From contig NC_052672.1 of assembly GCF_016802725.1 (NCBI RefSeq), forward strand, positions 2,634,749 through 2,698,748: a DNA stretch of 64,000 nt, given 5' to 3'. Every line of letters starts with the position of its first letter. The stretch's first letter is position 1. Position numbers and translations under genes: made by a program. The stretch comes from Solenopsis invicta (taxonomy: Eukaryota > Arthropoda > Insecta > Hymenoptera > Formicidae). The notes beneath the pieces are model-generated. The model was given only the letters and a program-made list of their open reading frames with translations, was not told the origin of the DNA and made no database searches. Positions 42,150 to 53,159 of the stretch are shown in pieces.

Positions 42150-42761
42150 TATATTATTGTAAAATATTATACAGACAGAAATACTGCTTTTAAAAAGCAA
42201 TATTTTCCTATATCGTAGGTATATAAACAGAGAAACGATTTAAAAGTTTGGTTACGAGAATAGGCGATAGAGGGGCCGTTTCTATATTATAATTAAAAAT
42301 ATTTTTAATGTACCGCCAAAAACATTCGTCATGAGTTGGCTAAATGTTTGTGGCATTTGTAAAACTATATGCTATAGATAACAAACGTTGTCACCGTTTG
42401 CAAACCAGAAGAAGTAGCTACACTACTTCCCAACAAACACAGCTATATAATAGCAATGTTGATGCAATAATCTTAAAGGTAACACGTAATATAGCGTGTT
42501 CGTTACATGTAACGTCCATGTTAGTTATAATTTCCCACTCATTGAACATCATGGTTACATTATATCAACGTAACATGTAACTGAGAGAAAACATTGCTGT
42601 TATGTAACAGCAAAATTACAATTATATACCAATAACCTAGTTTGTCACTTTGTTACATTGATGTAATGTAGCTATTATGTAAGCTTTAGTGTTGTTATAT
42701 TGTTGCAATGATGCTATTTTATTAATCTTACTTAACCTAATTTGCTTCCTGTACATTTTAA
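42150..42761. other. No gene; possible end of another repeat
   Basis: CCCAACAAACACAGCTATAT at 42430 resembles, inverted, a segment near 54940-54970 (CCCAGCAAACACGG), hinting at a shared element end. The 78-codon frame at 42344 has no motif. Confidence 0.35.
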
Positions 42762-42854
42762 TCCCAGAAAAGTTTTCGAATTAATTCTAAGCGAAAACAA
42801 ACCAAACAATTCGTCTGCTTTTACAGAGAATTAATCCAAAGATCTTTTCTGGGA
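42762..42854. mobile_element. 93-bp palindromic repeat
   Basis: It begins TCCCAGAAAAG and ends CTTTTCTGGGA, and the arms also share a TTAATTCT block. It is probably a very small MITE; the target duplication is unclear. Confidence 0.55.
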
Positions 42855-43877
42855 TAAAAATATGCAAGACATATTTCTAGGAAATTAGGTTTTAACAAGG
42901 AAAAAAAAATTATAAATTTTTTATAATTTATTGCTTCATTAATTCTCCATGAAAGCACATAATAATAAATACAACTGTAAAAGTGAGTTGTTTTTAGATA
43001 GAGAGACTAGTTTTGTGATGGTTTTTATTAAGAATCTCTAATGAGGAGATCAAGCCACAAAGATTATAGTATTTTCATAAGTATATATTTTAAATAATAT
43101 ATACAAAATATAAATGAGTTTTTTTTAGTAATTTTAGTATTAAACAAACTTTTATGCACATTAAAAATTCCTGAATTTGTTTAGCTTTCTTAATTATAAC
43201 ATTAATAGCTTTATTTAAACTTCACATTTTTGTAACGCTTTACGCTTTAGCCTATGTGAGTCAAAATCTTAATAAAAAGCATATTTAACAAAAGAAATTT
43301 GACTTTACTTGACTCATTGTCTTATGATTATAAACTTCGTTATCTATAAAATCTTTCACACAGACAATCAGAAAACTAGTTATAGTCACGGCAAGGGTTG
43401 TAAAGACTCACATTTGCAAAAGCAAAATTTGCTCTTACCTAAAAAGTAATATCTTAAACTTAAGAAAGGCAGAAAGGTAAAAACAAATTTATTTACAAGT
43501 ATTTGGTTTTATAAACATCTTGCAATTTATGTGTTCTTGCACTGAACATGTTATTTTATTGTAAAAATACTTTGAAATCTGTTACGTTACAAAAGAGTAA
43601 ATTAATTTCACAACATATTAAAATATATTTCTAAGCACATGGAAACCGATAGTGCATGTATTATACATCAGTTACAGCATAAATAATAATCATAACAATG
43701 GCTGAAGGGCATTCGGCCATGAAATCCGAATACATTCAAAGCTCTGCTGCTTATTTTGTAAAAATTGTTGCATGCTAATGCAGTTAACGCGTTTGTTTTG
43801 TATAAATTTTTTGAAAGTTGTTGATACATGTTTTTAAACTAATTCTATCTAACAAAAAATACGATCTTTCTATATTA
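42855..43877. other. AT-rich stretch without gene
   Basis: No coding or repeat signal that I can support over about 1 kb. Confidence 0.45.
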
Positions 43878-43881
43878 TATA

Positions 43882-44920
43882 CCCTAGTAGCATTTTCTGC
43901 AATTTTTTGCAGGATAGAATCTGCATGCAGTTAATTGCAGTAGAATTGAGTTAGATGTGCAGAAGATTATTCCCAAAAGAGCCATGCTGGCAGATTGCTA
44001 GCAGACTGCTTCAATATTCGTGCACTGTACTTGTATATGAACTGTTTGCAGAAACTTGGTACAAATATTGAGCTATCTTAAAGCAAATTCTTCCCGCAAC
44101 TGCAGCCTGTAAACAGTCTAGCAAAGTTCTTCAGCAGAATGACAGATTCTTTTAACAGAAGTAGCGTGCAGATCTTGTGCAAATATTGCACAAATATGAT
44201 CAGCAGATTTCTGTAAGTTTCTTACAACAGAAATGGCGTGCAGATCTTGTGCAGATATTGCACAAATATGATCTGCAGATTTCTGCAAGTTTCTTACAAT
44301 GGAAATGACGCGCAGATCTTGTGCAGATATTGTACAGATTCTGCTTAATCAGCGGCAGAAAGATCTGCTGCAAGGTTTATAACAATTTCAAAATGAAATG
44401 AATTTAACAAGTGAGTGCTGGTGCCACCGCTAGGTGGCCACGCCGCGGAAGATCTTCTCGTGAGTCAAGTGCTGCCACAAGCGTTATATCTAGGCGCCGC
44501 AGGCGACTGTCCAGTTCATACTTCAGTGAGCTTTTATATATATGATCTGCTTGAGACGAAAACTCGCTCTCATTCTTTTTAAATATGATGTTTATGTGAA
44601 ACGCTGTTCCACATAAAATTTTATATTTTTACATGTAAATAACAATTTTTATTGTTATTTAATCTTGTACATAAATGAAATGTTTAATTCAAATTTAATC
44701 TTTTTTTAATCCATTTTAAGGCTGTACTAAAATATTCTGGTGAAAGAATTTTACAAATCTTGCAGCAGATATATATAGAAATTTCTTGCGAGAATTTGAC
44801 TGCAGAATCTTTCAGGAGAATTGAACAGAATGAGGAAGTAGATCATAACGTCCTGTTGGCAGAATCTTTCAAAAATCTGCTGCAAGATTTACAGTAGCCA
44901 TCAGAAAATTGCTATTAGGG
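43882..44920. mobile_element. Non-autonomous DNA transposon of about 1.04 kb
   Basis: The left end reads CCCTAGTAGCATTTTCTG and the right end is the complement of CCCTAATAGCAATTTTCTG, an inverted repeat of about 19 bp. TATA flanks both sides (43878-43881 and 44921-44924), so the duplication is TA or TATA. The interior is rich in CAGATCTTGTGCAGATATTG words, includes a 72-bp tandem array and has no transposase frame. The superfamily is not assigned. Confidence 0.65.
44154..44346 (+). repeat. 72-bp tandem repeat, 2.7 copies
   Basis: Copies start at 44154, 44226 and 44298, each with GTGCAGATCTTGTGCA or a close variant and ending with GTTTCTTAC. The repeats lie inside the element at 43882-44920. 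Confidence 0.85.
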
Positions 44921-44924
44921 TATA

Positions 44925-45329
44925 TAGCTGCGTTAGCACGCAATAAACAAAATTTACAAAATAATGTCTATAACCTCTACCAGCAGAGCTTTGAATGCAT
45001 TTAATCTGATTCCATAGCCAAATGCTTTCCAGTAATCGGTCTCTCTGATATTTCATAGTCTCTCGATCTTTTAGATAAACTAAATCCACCTTAGCAATCA
45101 TATTCAATCACACTATTCAAATAGGGAATCCAAACGTATCACGAAATTTTGGATCGTCGTACATCGAATAAGTCGAATGTCAAATGTGAATTGCGTGTCG
45201 CAAAATGGTGCTACGGAAAGATATTCAAAATTTAAATATAATTTCAATGTAATAGTTATCCCTAACAGCACTTGATATCCTGCGTATCATCCCATTTTGA
45301 TACGTCTCATTTGGAGCGTACGGAGACGA
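44925..45329. other. No recognisable gene
   Basis: Mixed sequence with one 68-codon minus-strand frame lacking motifs. Confidence 0.4.
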
Positions 45330-45520
45330 TCGCTAGAACATCGCTTACGGTATCATCCCGTTTTCTTTTATGCGCGTTTATCCTTAGACCATACTGAGCG
45401 TACTAAAGTGATACTGTACGCCTTTTTTTTGCGCGCGTCTGTTCTCAGGTCGTACTGAACGTACTGAAATGATGCGTACGCCTTTCTTTCGCACGCATAT
45501 ATTCTCAGGTCGTACGCCGT
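45330..45520. repeat. Degenerate tandem repeat left of the Gypsy element
   Basis: Blocks of about 60-65 bp with TCTCAGGTCGTAC, GTACTGAA and GTACGCCTTT recur roughly three times. The array stops shortly before the LTR at 45544 and does not continue beyond the right LTR. Confidence 0.6.
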
Positions 45521-45543
45521 GCGCGCCACAGGCGCGAAAACGC

Positions 45544-45836
45544 TGTGGCGACCGGCGAGTTCCCTCTACGCTACCTGTAGTCTATGGTCGAAACCGGGTT
45601 CTGCAGCGCTGCGTGAGCATTCGAGCTCTGTATGTCATCAAGTTACATGCATGTGCACACACACATGCCCTCGTGTCGGTATAATCAGTGCGTCTTTAGA
45701 TGTATTACATCATCCTTGTAACTCTGCTGTATCACTAATGTTATTAGTATTAATACATCAACTTTCTGGTTAACAGTTAACAACGCGTACAATATTAATT
45801 ACGACCTAACATATTTCCCGGGCATTATAGCCCACA
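45544..45836 (+). repeat. Gypsy 5' LTR (293 bp)
   Basis: Starts TGTGGCGACC and ends TATAGCCCACA. It differs from the right LTR by small indels, including extra CTAGTCTATAGT sequence on the right. Confidence 0.9.
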
Positions 45837-45837
45837 T

Positions 45838-45855
45838 TGGTGACCCCGACGTGAT
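45838..45855 (+). other. Gypsy primer binding site
   Basis: TGGTGACCCCGACGTGAT begins 1 bp after the LTR with the TGG expected for a tRNA CCA end. The tRNA is not named. Confidence 0.75.
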
Positions 45856-46933
45856 TGTCGTTTTAGTGCGTGCTTCGAGAAGTTTCCTCGTCAAAGTCCG
45901 TGCGTAGTCCACCAGCGTTCCCGGGGAACACGCGACGGCATTTTTCTCTGTTCCAGAACCTTCTCGCTCAGCATTGGGAGCGAACGACGCATATTTTCCT
46001 GAAAGGGAAATGCTTTCGTGCCGGCCGGCAAAGCCGTTGGTGCAACGACACGCCATTGGGTGACGTCGGTAGAGAGACACGTAATTTGACGAGAACGTTC
46101 CAGCCATTGCGTTTCAACGGGCGGCCTATTTGACGGATTTCCATCCCCGGCGAGGCTGTTCCTGACGCATCGGCTAGCTACGTCTTCTTCAGAGGCTCTC
46201 GCAGTTAATTGCGATTACTCGCAGCTCATCGCAGTCAGTAGTAGCTCCTAGTAACCGTCGTGGCGTTTCGCAATATTTCGCGACGCATCATCCGACATTG
46301 AGGTGTACACCAGGACATCGCTGATCTTCGCGACTCATCGCAGATCTCAACGGTGCATTCCGTCTCTTCAGGATCATCGAGACCTTCGTCCTCGTAATGT
46401 ACTATCTCTCTTATTTATCTGTGCCAGCGTACGCGTCTGCGTTTAACCCAGCATTTCAAATTAAGGATCCTCGTGCGTAGCAACAGCGCTGTATCACTCT
46501 CGCACGCCATTGGTGCATTTCGAACAGCGGCTACCGCTCAACGACATTGTCATTTTTTTGTCTCGCATTGTACGCCTATTAATGGCAAATACTAAAATAT
46601 CGCAACCAACTTTCTGTTAAGCGTCTAGCTACGTCGCTTTAGTTTTTGCACAGGGTACATGCGTTTCTATCGTGGCGTCATTCGCGTCTTAACGTTACGC
46701 TAGTATCATTGCTATTGTGTACCGACGTCTCAACGTCATTCTTAAAGTCATTTCGTTTCGAGGTTCCTCTGAACACAGCGAATAGCAACATCGCCCTGTT
46801 GCCTACGACTTAATTTAACGTTACGCGTTTGCGTGAATTTATTAATCTAGCAGTCGTTTCGCGTCTCTGTCGCGTACGTTCTACCTGTTCACGTTTTAAT
46901 CGTTGCGCTGTCAATAATTATTCGCGCATCACC
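45856..46933 (+). other. Gypsy leader
   Basis: About 1.1 kb between primer site and gag, with repeated CGCAG and TCATCG words but no clear gene. The element's packaging signals would lie here; this is inference. Confidence 0.5.
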
Positions 46934-47736
46934 ATGCCTGACGAACCGCCGCGCGTTGAAGTTTATCGTGCTCCTAAGATCCCGCCGTTTTGGAAAAGCA
47001 AGAGGCGTGGATTCTACAAGTAGAGGCGTCACTACGAGTCCCGGCAATTATCGTTGACCGAACCAAGGCGGATTATCTCCTCACCGGCCTTGACAGCGAA
47101 GTGATCGGGCATATCGCGGATTTACTTAAAGCCGATCTTCCGATCGATAATTTATTCAATCGCCTCAAAGAGCGTATTCTATCCGTTTATGCGATTTCTC
47201 ATGAGTCGCGCTTGCGGACCTTACTGAAAGGTCAAGTCTTAGGGGATCAAAAGCCTTCGCATTTATTAAACCGAATGAAAAATCTTAACAACGGACAATG
47301 CAGTCCACAGGTTCTTTGGTCTCTATTTATTGAGCAGCTTTCTGACTCTCACAGAGCGATTCTAGCGGCGATAAATGAGCAGGATCTACAAAAATTAGCG
47401 GAAATCGCGGATAGAATAAAGGAAATTAATAGTCCTAATACCTCCGTGGTACCTTTTGTCGCGTCCGCTTCTAAACAAAAAGACACGGTACCCCCGTCTC
47501 ATATTGACAAGAAATTGGACACTATTATAAAGCAGCTTGCCGCATTAAATAAGGAGGTATTCAAATCGCGTTGCAGGCGATCTTCGTCTCGAGGCCGCTC
47601 TCCCGGTCGACCGAGCGACGCTAAAAAAACTGACAAACAGTCAGGTCTTTGCTTTATCCATCGTAAATATGGAGAAAAGGCGACATCCTGTCGCAAGCCC
47701 TGTTCGTGGAAAGACAAAAACGCGACGGAAAACTAA
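46934..47736 (+). pseudogene. Gypsy gag
   Basis: Coding starts at ATG 46934 (MPDEPPRVEVYRAPKIPPFW). A one-base shift near 46995 moves to the frame that continues EAWILQVEASL and AIIVDRTKADYLLTGLD. The C-terminal part has a basic Arg/Ser tract and LCFIHRKYGEKATSCRKPCSW, a Cys/His pattern of some insect Gypsy gag proteins rather than a CCHC knuckle. The frame ends TAA at 47734-47736. Confidence 0.8.
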
Positions 47737-49003
47737 AACCCCCTCCTCGCACAGAGACGGTCGGGAGATATGGGGCGTCTCAAAGCCGTCTTCACATACA
47801 CGATCGTGTTACCGGTCGTCAATTCCTTGTAGATACGGGCGCGGAGATTTCTATTCTTCCCGCAACGCCTCGCGACAAAAAACAGCCCACCGAACACAAA
47901 TTATACGCGGCCAATAATACGCAATTGATACCTACGGCGAACGTCGTCTTACGTTAGACCTTGGTCTTTGGCGACCCATCACGTGGAATTTCCGCGTTGC
48001 CGCCGTTCCGCACGCCATTATTGGCGCAGATTGTTTAAAGTTCTATCAACTAGTGGTAGACTTACACAAGCGCCGGCTCATTGACTCGCAAACCAAACTT
48101 TCCGCCGTCAGCGAAATTCGAGTCGTACCAAATACTAAAGTTTTTTCAGTAAATCGCGGATCTAAATTTGCGGACATCCTTTTAGAGTTTCCGGAATTAA
48201 CGGGGGTAAATCAAATGATTCCTTCAGGAACTTGTGATGTCGAACATCATATCGCGACCTCAGGCCCGCCCGTCGCCGAACGTCCTCGTCGTTTAGCGCC
48301 TGACAAATTAACGGCGACAAAAGCCGAATTCAAGCGGCTTATGAGTTTAGGCATTTGTAGGCCTTCAAATAGCTCCTGGGCTAGTCCTATACACCTAGTC
48401 CGTAAAAAGAACGGCGAATGGCGTTTATGCGGTGATTATCGTCGTCTTAACGCGATAACTGTTCCGGATAAGTATCCGATAAGTATACCTCACCTGCACG
48501 ATTTCACTGCCAATCTGGCAGGAAAAACCGTTTTCTCGGTTCTAGATCTCTATAAAGCGTACCACCAAATTCCGATGGCTAAGGATGACGTGCCCAAAAC
48601 GGCCGTCATTACTCCTTTCGGTCTATTCGAATTTGTCTACATGACTTTCGGATTACGTAACGCCGCTCAATCGTTTCAGCGTTACATACATCGCGCTCTT
48701 CAGGATCTAGATTTCGTCTTTGTATACATCGATGACATTCTTATTGTATCCTCCTCGGAAGAGGAGCATAAGAATCATCTGCGTATTGTCTTTCAAAGAC
48801 TTAAAAAATACGGTTTATTCATTAACCCAACTAAATGCACTCTTGGTGCTCAAGAGGTTACCTTCTTAAGTCAGGTAGTTAATCGGAGGGTATCAAACCA
48901 ATTCCCGAACGCGTCGCTGCCATACAAAATTGGCCTAAACCTCGTACAATCGCTGATCTCCAACAATTCCTATGCACCCTTAATTTTTATAAGCGCAGTT
49001 TAA
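47706..49003 (+). pseudogene. Gypsy protease and reverse transcriptase
   Basis: The protease is marked by FLVDTGAEISILPATP (about 47823). A shift near 47957 joins the frame with TWNFRVAAVPHAIIGADCLKF. RT follows: SSWASPIHLVRKKNGEWRLC, GDYRRLNAITVPDKYPI, FSVLDLYKAYHQIPM (motif A), FVYMTFGLRNAAQSFQR and VYIDDILIVSSS (motif C, intact YIDD at about 48723). A break near 48890-48960 ends the frame. Catalytic residues remain, but the frame is broken. Confidence 0.9.
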
Positions 49004-49535
49004 AACAGGCAGCTCGCATACAAGCCCCGCTACATTCCTTTTTGACAGATTCGCGTAAAAATGATAAACGCGAAATTACGTGGACACCTGATGCCGAAGA
49101 CGCATTTGTTAAAGCAAAATCTAGCTTAGCTAACGCGGCCTTATTAGCTCATCCGTCCAATAATTCGGAAACACGCGTAGTTACGGATGCTTCTAACTTC
49201 TCGATGGGAGCTGTTCTTGAACAAAAGTTCTCAGATTCCTGGAGACCTTTGTCTTTCTTTTCCAAGAAGTTTACTCCATCCCAAAAAAACTACAGGGCGT
49301 ATGATCGCAAGTTAACCGCGATCTACGAATCTATTAAATTTTTTCGACACTTCCTTGAAGGTCGCAATTCAAAGATCCTAACGGATCATAAACCTCTGGT
49401 TTATGCGTTTAAACAACGTTCCGACAAAGCCTCACCTAGGCAGTTACGACAATTGTCATTCATCGCTCAGTTCTCTACCGATATCGGGTATCTACCCGGT
49501 CCCGATAATTTGGTTGCTGACAGTCTGTCACGCAT
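49004..49535 (+). pseudogene. Gypsy RNase H
   Basis: The readable frame has WTPDAEDAFVKAKS, VVTDASNFSMGAVLEQ, YDRKLTAIYESIKFFRHFLE and ILTDHKPLVYAF, giving the Asp, Glu and Asp positions of retroelement RNase H. The frame is cut at 49536 by the MITE; a TAG appears 13 bp inside it. Confidence 0.88.
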
Positions 49536-49667
49536 GGGAAGGTACCGATAGCGCACAGTACTATTGCACACAGCGGCTAGTGCCTAGTGATATTCTTCTG
49601 TTCAAGCGCTATGAGTGGTTGTGAGTGGCTTGTATGCAATAGTACTGTGCGCTATCGGTACCTTCCC
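49536..49667. mobile_element. 132-bp MITE nested in Gypsy pol, 9-bp target duplication
   Basis: The ends GGGAAGGTACCGATAGCGCA and its exact complement form a perfect 33-bp inverted repeat (49536-49568 and 49635-49667). GTCACGCAT flanks both sides (49527-49535 and 49668-49676). Insert plus one duplication is 141 bp, a multiple of three, and the pol frame on both sides is the same. A 9-bp duplication with long terminal repeats starting GGG suggests a Mutator-like element; that assignment is inference. Confidence 0.88.
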
Positions 49668-49676
49668 GTCACGCAT

Positions 49677-50770
49677 TGAGGCACTCCGCCTACCAACTGA
49701 ATTTGAGTTTGTTGATCTCGCCTCGCGGCAGAAAGAGGACGAGGAGCTTCAACACTTGTTAGCTTCCGATAAGTTTTCCCTCAAACTTAAAAAATTTATT
49801 TGGGGTTCATCCAACTCCGAGCTCTACTGTGAATTATCAGGGGAAGCCAGTCGTCCCTATATTCTAGTATCTCTTCGAAAGCAGCTATTTAATCTGTTTC
49901 ACAACCCCGCGCATCCTAGCGCAAAAGTCACTGATCGTATAATTCGTCAACAATATATATGGCCTAACCTGCATCGCGATGTCGCCTTATGGGCAAATAA
50001 CTGTATCGACTGTCAGCAATCAAAGGTATCCCGCCACGTTAACAGAAACCTTCTCATTTTACCGCTCCTGATGGACGTTTCAACCACGTTCATATGGACA
50101 TTATTGGTCCCTTACCGTTAATTAAAGGCTATAGATATTGTTTGACACTGATCGACAGATTTTTGCGTTGGCCGGAAGCAATTCCTTTAGCCGATATCTC
50201 GGCCAAAACAGTGGCTAAAGCCTTTCATGATCATTGGATCACACGGTTTGGCGCGCCGCAAACTCTAACTACCGATCAGGGAACTCAATTCGAGTAACAG
50301 CTTTTCGCGGCTTTACTCTCTCTCTCGTAGGCTGTAAACGCGTTCGACTAACACTACTGCTTACCATCCCGCGTCAAATGGGATGATAGAGCACTGGCAC
50401 CACTCGTTAAAGGCAGCATTAATGTGCCACGGTACGGAAAATTGGGTCAATACCCTCCCAACCGTTCTTCTCGGATTACGTACCCACGTTCGCTTAGACA
50501 CCATGGCTTCTCCAGCCGAGTTTGTATATGGCACCGTGCTCCGCGTTCCTGGAGAATTCTTTTTACAGGATGACTTTACCCCTGATCTGCAGATTTTTGT
50601 TAGTGAATTTCGTGAATTCATGCGCCAAATTAAACCCGTGCCTGTAACTCATCATCACAAAAAGCGTGCATTTTTTTTTAAGAAATTTAACGCGTGCTCT
50701 CACGTATTCCTTCGCACCGACGCGGTTAAAAAACCTCTCGAGCGACCGTATTCTGGTCCCTTCAGGATCA
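49677..50770 (+). pseudogene. Gypsy integrase
   Basis: After the MITE the same frame continues EALRLPTEFEFVD, then the zinc-binding HNPAHPSAKVTDRI and CIDCQQSK. A shift near 50085 leads to HMDIIGPLPLIKGYRYC (first Asp) and TTDQGTQFE (second Asp), where TAA at 50295-50297 stops the frame. Another shift leads to GMIEHWHHSLKAALMCH (Glu region, about 50380) and later RPYSGPFRIIK. Three breaks make it non-functional. Confidence 0.87.
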
Positions 50771-51218
50771 TTAAATGAGACTCCGATAAAGTATTCACTT
50801 TAGACGTCAATAACCGACCAATTAATGTTTCCACGGAGCGTTTAAAACCGGCGCATTTTCTGCTCGAAGATATTAACAGGTTGTCTCCTCCAAACGTTCC
50901 TACTTCCTCGTCAATGCACAATGACGAACACCCTGCGTTGTTCGAATCGCGCCCTAAACAAGTTAAAAAACTTACCCGCCACAAAAAAAGAAAGTACGGT
51001 TCGACCTTAGTAAATAACTATTACATAGTATTCTTCGTAACTCATTTTGTATTCTTAGCGTTTCTCAGCGTTAGTTTTTAAGTCTATATTGTCAGCATAG
51101 CTCTTAAGTCTAGCATTAATTTTCAATATTAATAGGTTAATGTAATTTCCAACTATATTGTTTAACGTTAATTAGCATTTTCTCCGAAACACATGTAATT
51201 CTCCTCTCGTTTACACTC
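50771..51218 (+). other. Gypsy C-terminal remnant and 3' non-coding region
   Basis: A short frame (50881-51081) continues a decayed C-terminus with a hydrophobic end; no envelope-like gene is supported. Untranslated sequence follows up to the purine tract. Confidence 0.5.
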
Positions 51219-51229
51219 GGGGGGGGGAG
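51219..51229 (+). other. Gypsy polypurine tract
   Basis: GGGGGGGGGAG lies directly before the right LTR, the expected place of the plus-strand primer. Confidence 0.8.
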
Positions 51230-51231
51230 TG

Positions 51232-51536
51232 TGTGGCGACCGACGAGTTCCCTCTACGCTAGTCTATAGTCCCTGTAGTCTATGGTCAAAACCGGGTTCT
51301 GCCGAGCAGCGCTGCGTGAGCATTCGAGCTCTGTATGTAGTCGAGTTACATGCATGTGCACACACACATGCCCTCGTGTCGGTATAATCAGTGCTTTAGA
51401 TGTATTACATCATCCTTGTAATTCTGCTGTATCACTAATGTTATCAGTATTAATACATCAACTTTCTGGTTAACAGTTAACAACGCGTACTATATTAATT
51501 ACGACCTAACATATTTCCCGAGCATTATAGCCCACA
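51232..51536 (+). repeat. Gypsy 3' LTR (305 bp)
   Basis: Matches the left LTR with small indels and substitutions; ends TATAGCCCACA. Confidence 0.9.
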
Positions 51537-51660
51537 ATGCTACATACACCAACGCCATCTTCATATATAATTCCGATACGTAGTTCCGGTTTCTTCTTCG
51601 ACTGTTCGGGTTCTGGCATTGCCGGCATTACCGCGTGGTCGACATGGCCAAATTTCTACA

Positions 51661-51769
51661 GGGCTGCGTCCAGAAACGGCCGGCTGCAACGAGATAGCAT
51701 TCTATCCGTAATTGTGCAGTAAATAAAAGAAGGATAAAATGATATACCTATTGTTTCTGGACGCAGCCC
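51661..51769. mobile_element. 109-bp hairpin repeat
   Basis: GGGCTGCGTCCAGAAAC at 51661 is repeated inverted at 51753-51769. It is probably a tiny MITE; the target duplication is not clear. Confidence 0.6.
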
Positions 51770-51890
51770 AGGATAGCTGACGCAATCAGTGTTTTCCTCT
51801 TATTTGTGCTGACTCGAGGAGAAATCGAAGAGGCCGGTCCGAAGGAAAATCAGTTTTAGTAAGATAAAAAATATTAAATATGTTTAAATA
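51770..51890 (+). repeat. Direct repeat, copy 1 (partner 52105-52225)
   Basis: TGACGCAATCAGTG, GGAGAAATCGAAGAGGCCGG and AAAAAATATTAAATAT occur in the same order in both copies, with about 85 percent identity by eye. The nature of the unit is unknown. Confidence 0.7.
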
Positions 51891-52104
51891 TAGATATATT
51901 CTTTCAAACTTGATGACAATTCGATGTTGCTACATCGTCGTTGCGCAGATATTATGTGAGATAGAAAATCTACGCAACGACACTGCAACAATACCGAAAA
52001 GTCGTTACTGTTGAAACAACTATTTCATTAACAATTGATATTTTTATGTGATTTTAGATCCTGCAGATTTTCAACGAAGTGCTGGAGCCTATCTGGGTGC
52101 AACC

Positions 52105-52225
52105 CTGAGTTGCTGACGCAATCAGTGCTTTTCTTTTATCTGTGCTGATTTAAGGAGAAATCGAAGAGGCCGGTGGGACGAAAAATCACTTTTATTAAGG
52201 TAAAAAATATTAAATATTCTTAATA
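52105..52225 (+). repeat. Direct repeat, copy 2 (partner 51770-51890)
   Basis: Second copy, about 336 bp downstream of the first. It ends at the microsatellite block. Confidence 0.7.
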
Positions 52226-52227
52226 TG

Positions 52228-52228
52228 G

Positions 52229-52271
<43 letters not shown>

Positions 52272-52287
52272 TTTATTTACTTAATAC

Positions 52288-52334
<47 letters not shown>
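52228..52334. repeat. (AC)n and (TA)n microsatellites
   Basis: About 42 bp of AC repeats (52228-52269) and about 47 bp of TA repeats (52288-52334). Confidence 0.9.
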
Positions 52335-52338
<4 letters not shown>

Positions 52339-52363
52339 GACTTAACCCTAATCTAACATTACC

Positions 52364-53089
52364 TTTTTTTTTATAGTTGGGAAATGCCTTTATGGGTCCC
52401 CGGTCCTGTGGGGACAAGAACGCCGGGTATGTGAGACTCGTCGATCTAACTAGTAGCCGACATACTCACTAAAACCCAACTTTTTCCGGCGTCTGGGCTC
52501 GGGACGGATCAGCTAAGGGCAGCAACGGGATCAAACTAAGCATGCACCGCGATCCGTCCTAGCCCAAACAGGTCCCCGCCCGAGAGCAGGAACCCCCCTC
52601 CGGAGTCAGCGGCCAGAGCTCGACCGAAGTCGAGCCCCAGCCGCCCGAACCGAGATGCCGGATGTGCGTCGGGCCCCCGTGGAAGAGGGCCCTAGGTACG
52701 CACTCCTGCATCCCCAGCCCTGAGACGGGTCAGCCGGGCAACTACCCCGCCGCTGATTCCGCCCGAGGCGTACCTTCTCAACAGTGGAGAGGGTAGGGCT
52801 CTCTGTCCGGTCTAGCCGGCGCTGTGAGAGTCCTCCCTCCCCACTGTTCCTTCCCGGCCATCCCCCTTCACCCGTCCCTGAGGAAGGGGGAAAGAGGGAA
52901 ATGTAGCCGCGCCAGTGGGTTGTCCCTGGCGGCGACAGATCAGTCGCCGCCAAGACACCGGCGATCTCTGAATGCGGGCAGGGAGAGGGCGACAAAACTC
53001 ACCCTCTCCCTACCCACTGTCCGCATTTTGCGTCACGTGGAACGAGAGACCCCCGGGCCCCCTGCCCACCCATTCCCTGAGAACGGGAA
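52364..53089 (-). mobile_element. Non-LTR retroposed fragment, minus strand
   Basis: It starts with a T run on the plus strand (the poly(A) tail of a minus-strand copy) and is GC-rich. TCTAACATTACC at 52352-52363 and TCTAACGTAACC at 53090-53101 form an imperfect 12-bp target duplication (10 of 12). The open frames in both directions are Pro/Arg/Ser-rich and carry no motif, so this is probably a 5'-truncated LINE 3' end. Confidence 0.65.
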
Positions 53090-53159
53090 TCTAACGTAAC
53101 CTAATCTAACCTTGACCTGGCATATCCTACGCGAGCACGCGAGCGCGCCTAGCTATCTA

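Larger units (their letters stand above)
45544..51536 (+). mobile_element. Ty3/Gypsy element, both LTRs, decayed, with nested MITE
   Basis: LTRs at 45544-45836 and 51232-51536 share TGTGGCGACC starts and CCCACA ends. Flanks are ACGC (45540-45543) and ATGC (51537-51540), possibly a 4-bp duplication changed by one C to T step at a CpG. Primer site, gag without a zinc knuckle, protease, RT, RNase H and integrase follow in Gypsy order, broken by several frameshifts and stops. A 132-bp MITE interrupts pol at 49536. Confidence 0.92.

Noticed and set aside
50881..51081. Hydrophobic frame end after Gypsy integrase as a possible envelope gene
   Set aside because: Only about 20 hydrophobic residues, no signal peptide or glycoprotein features; too short to support an envelope.
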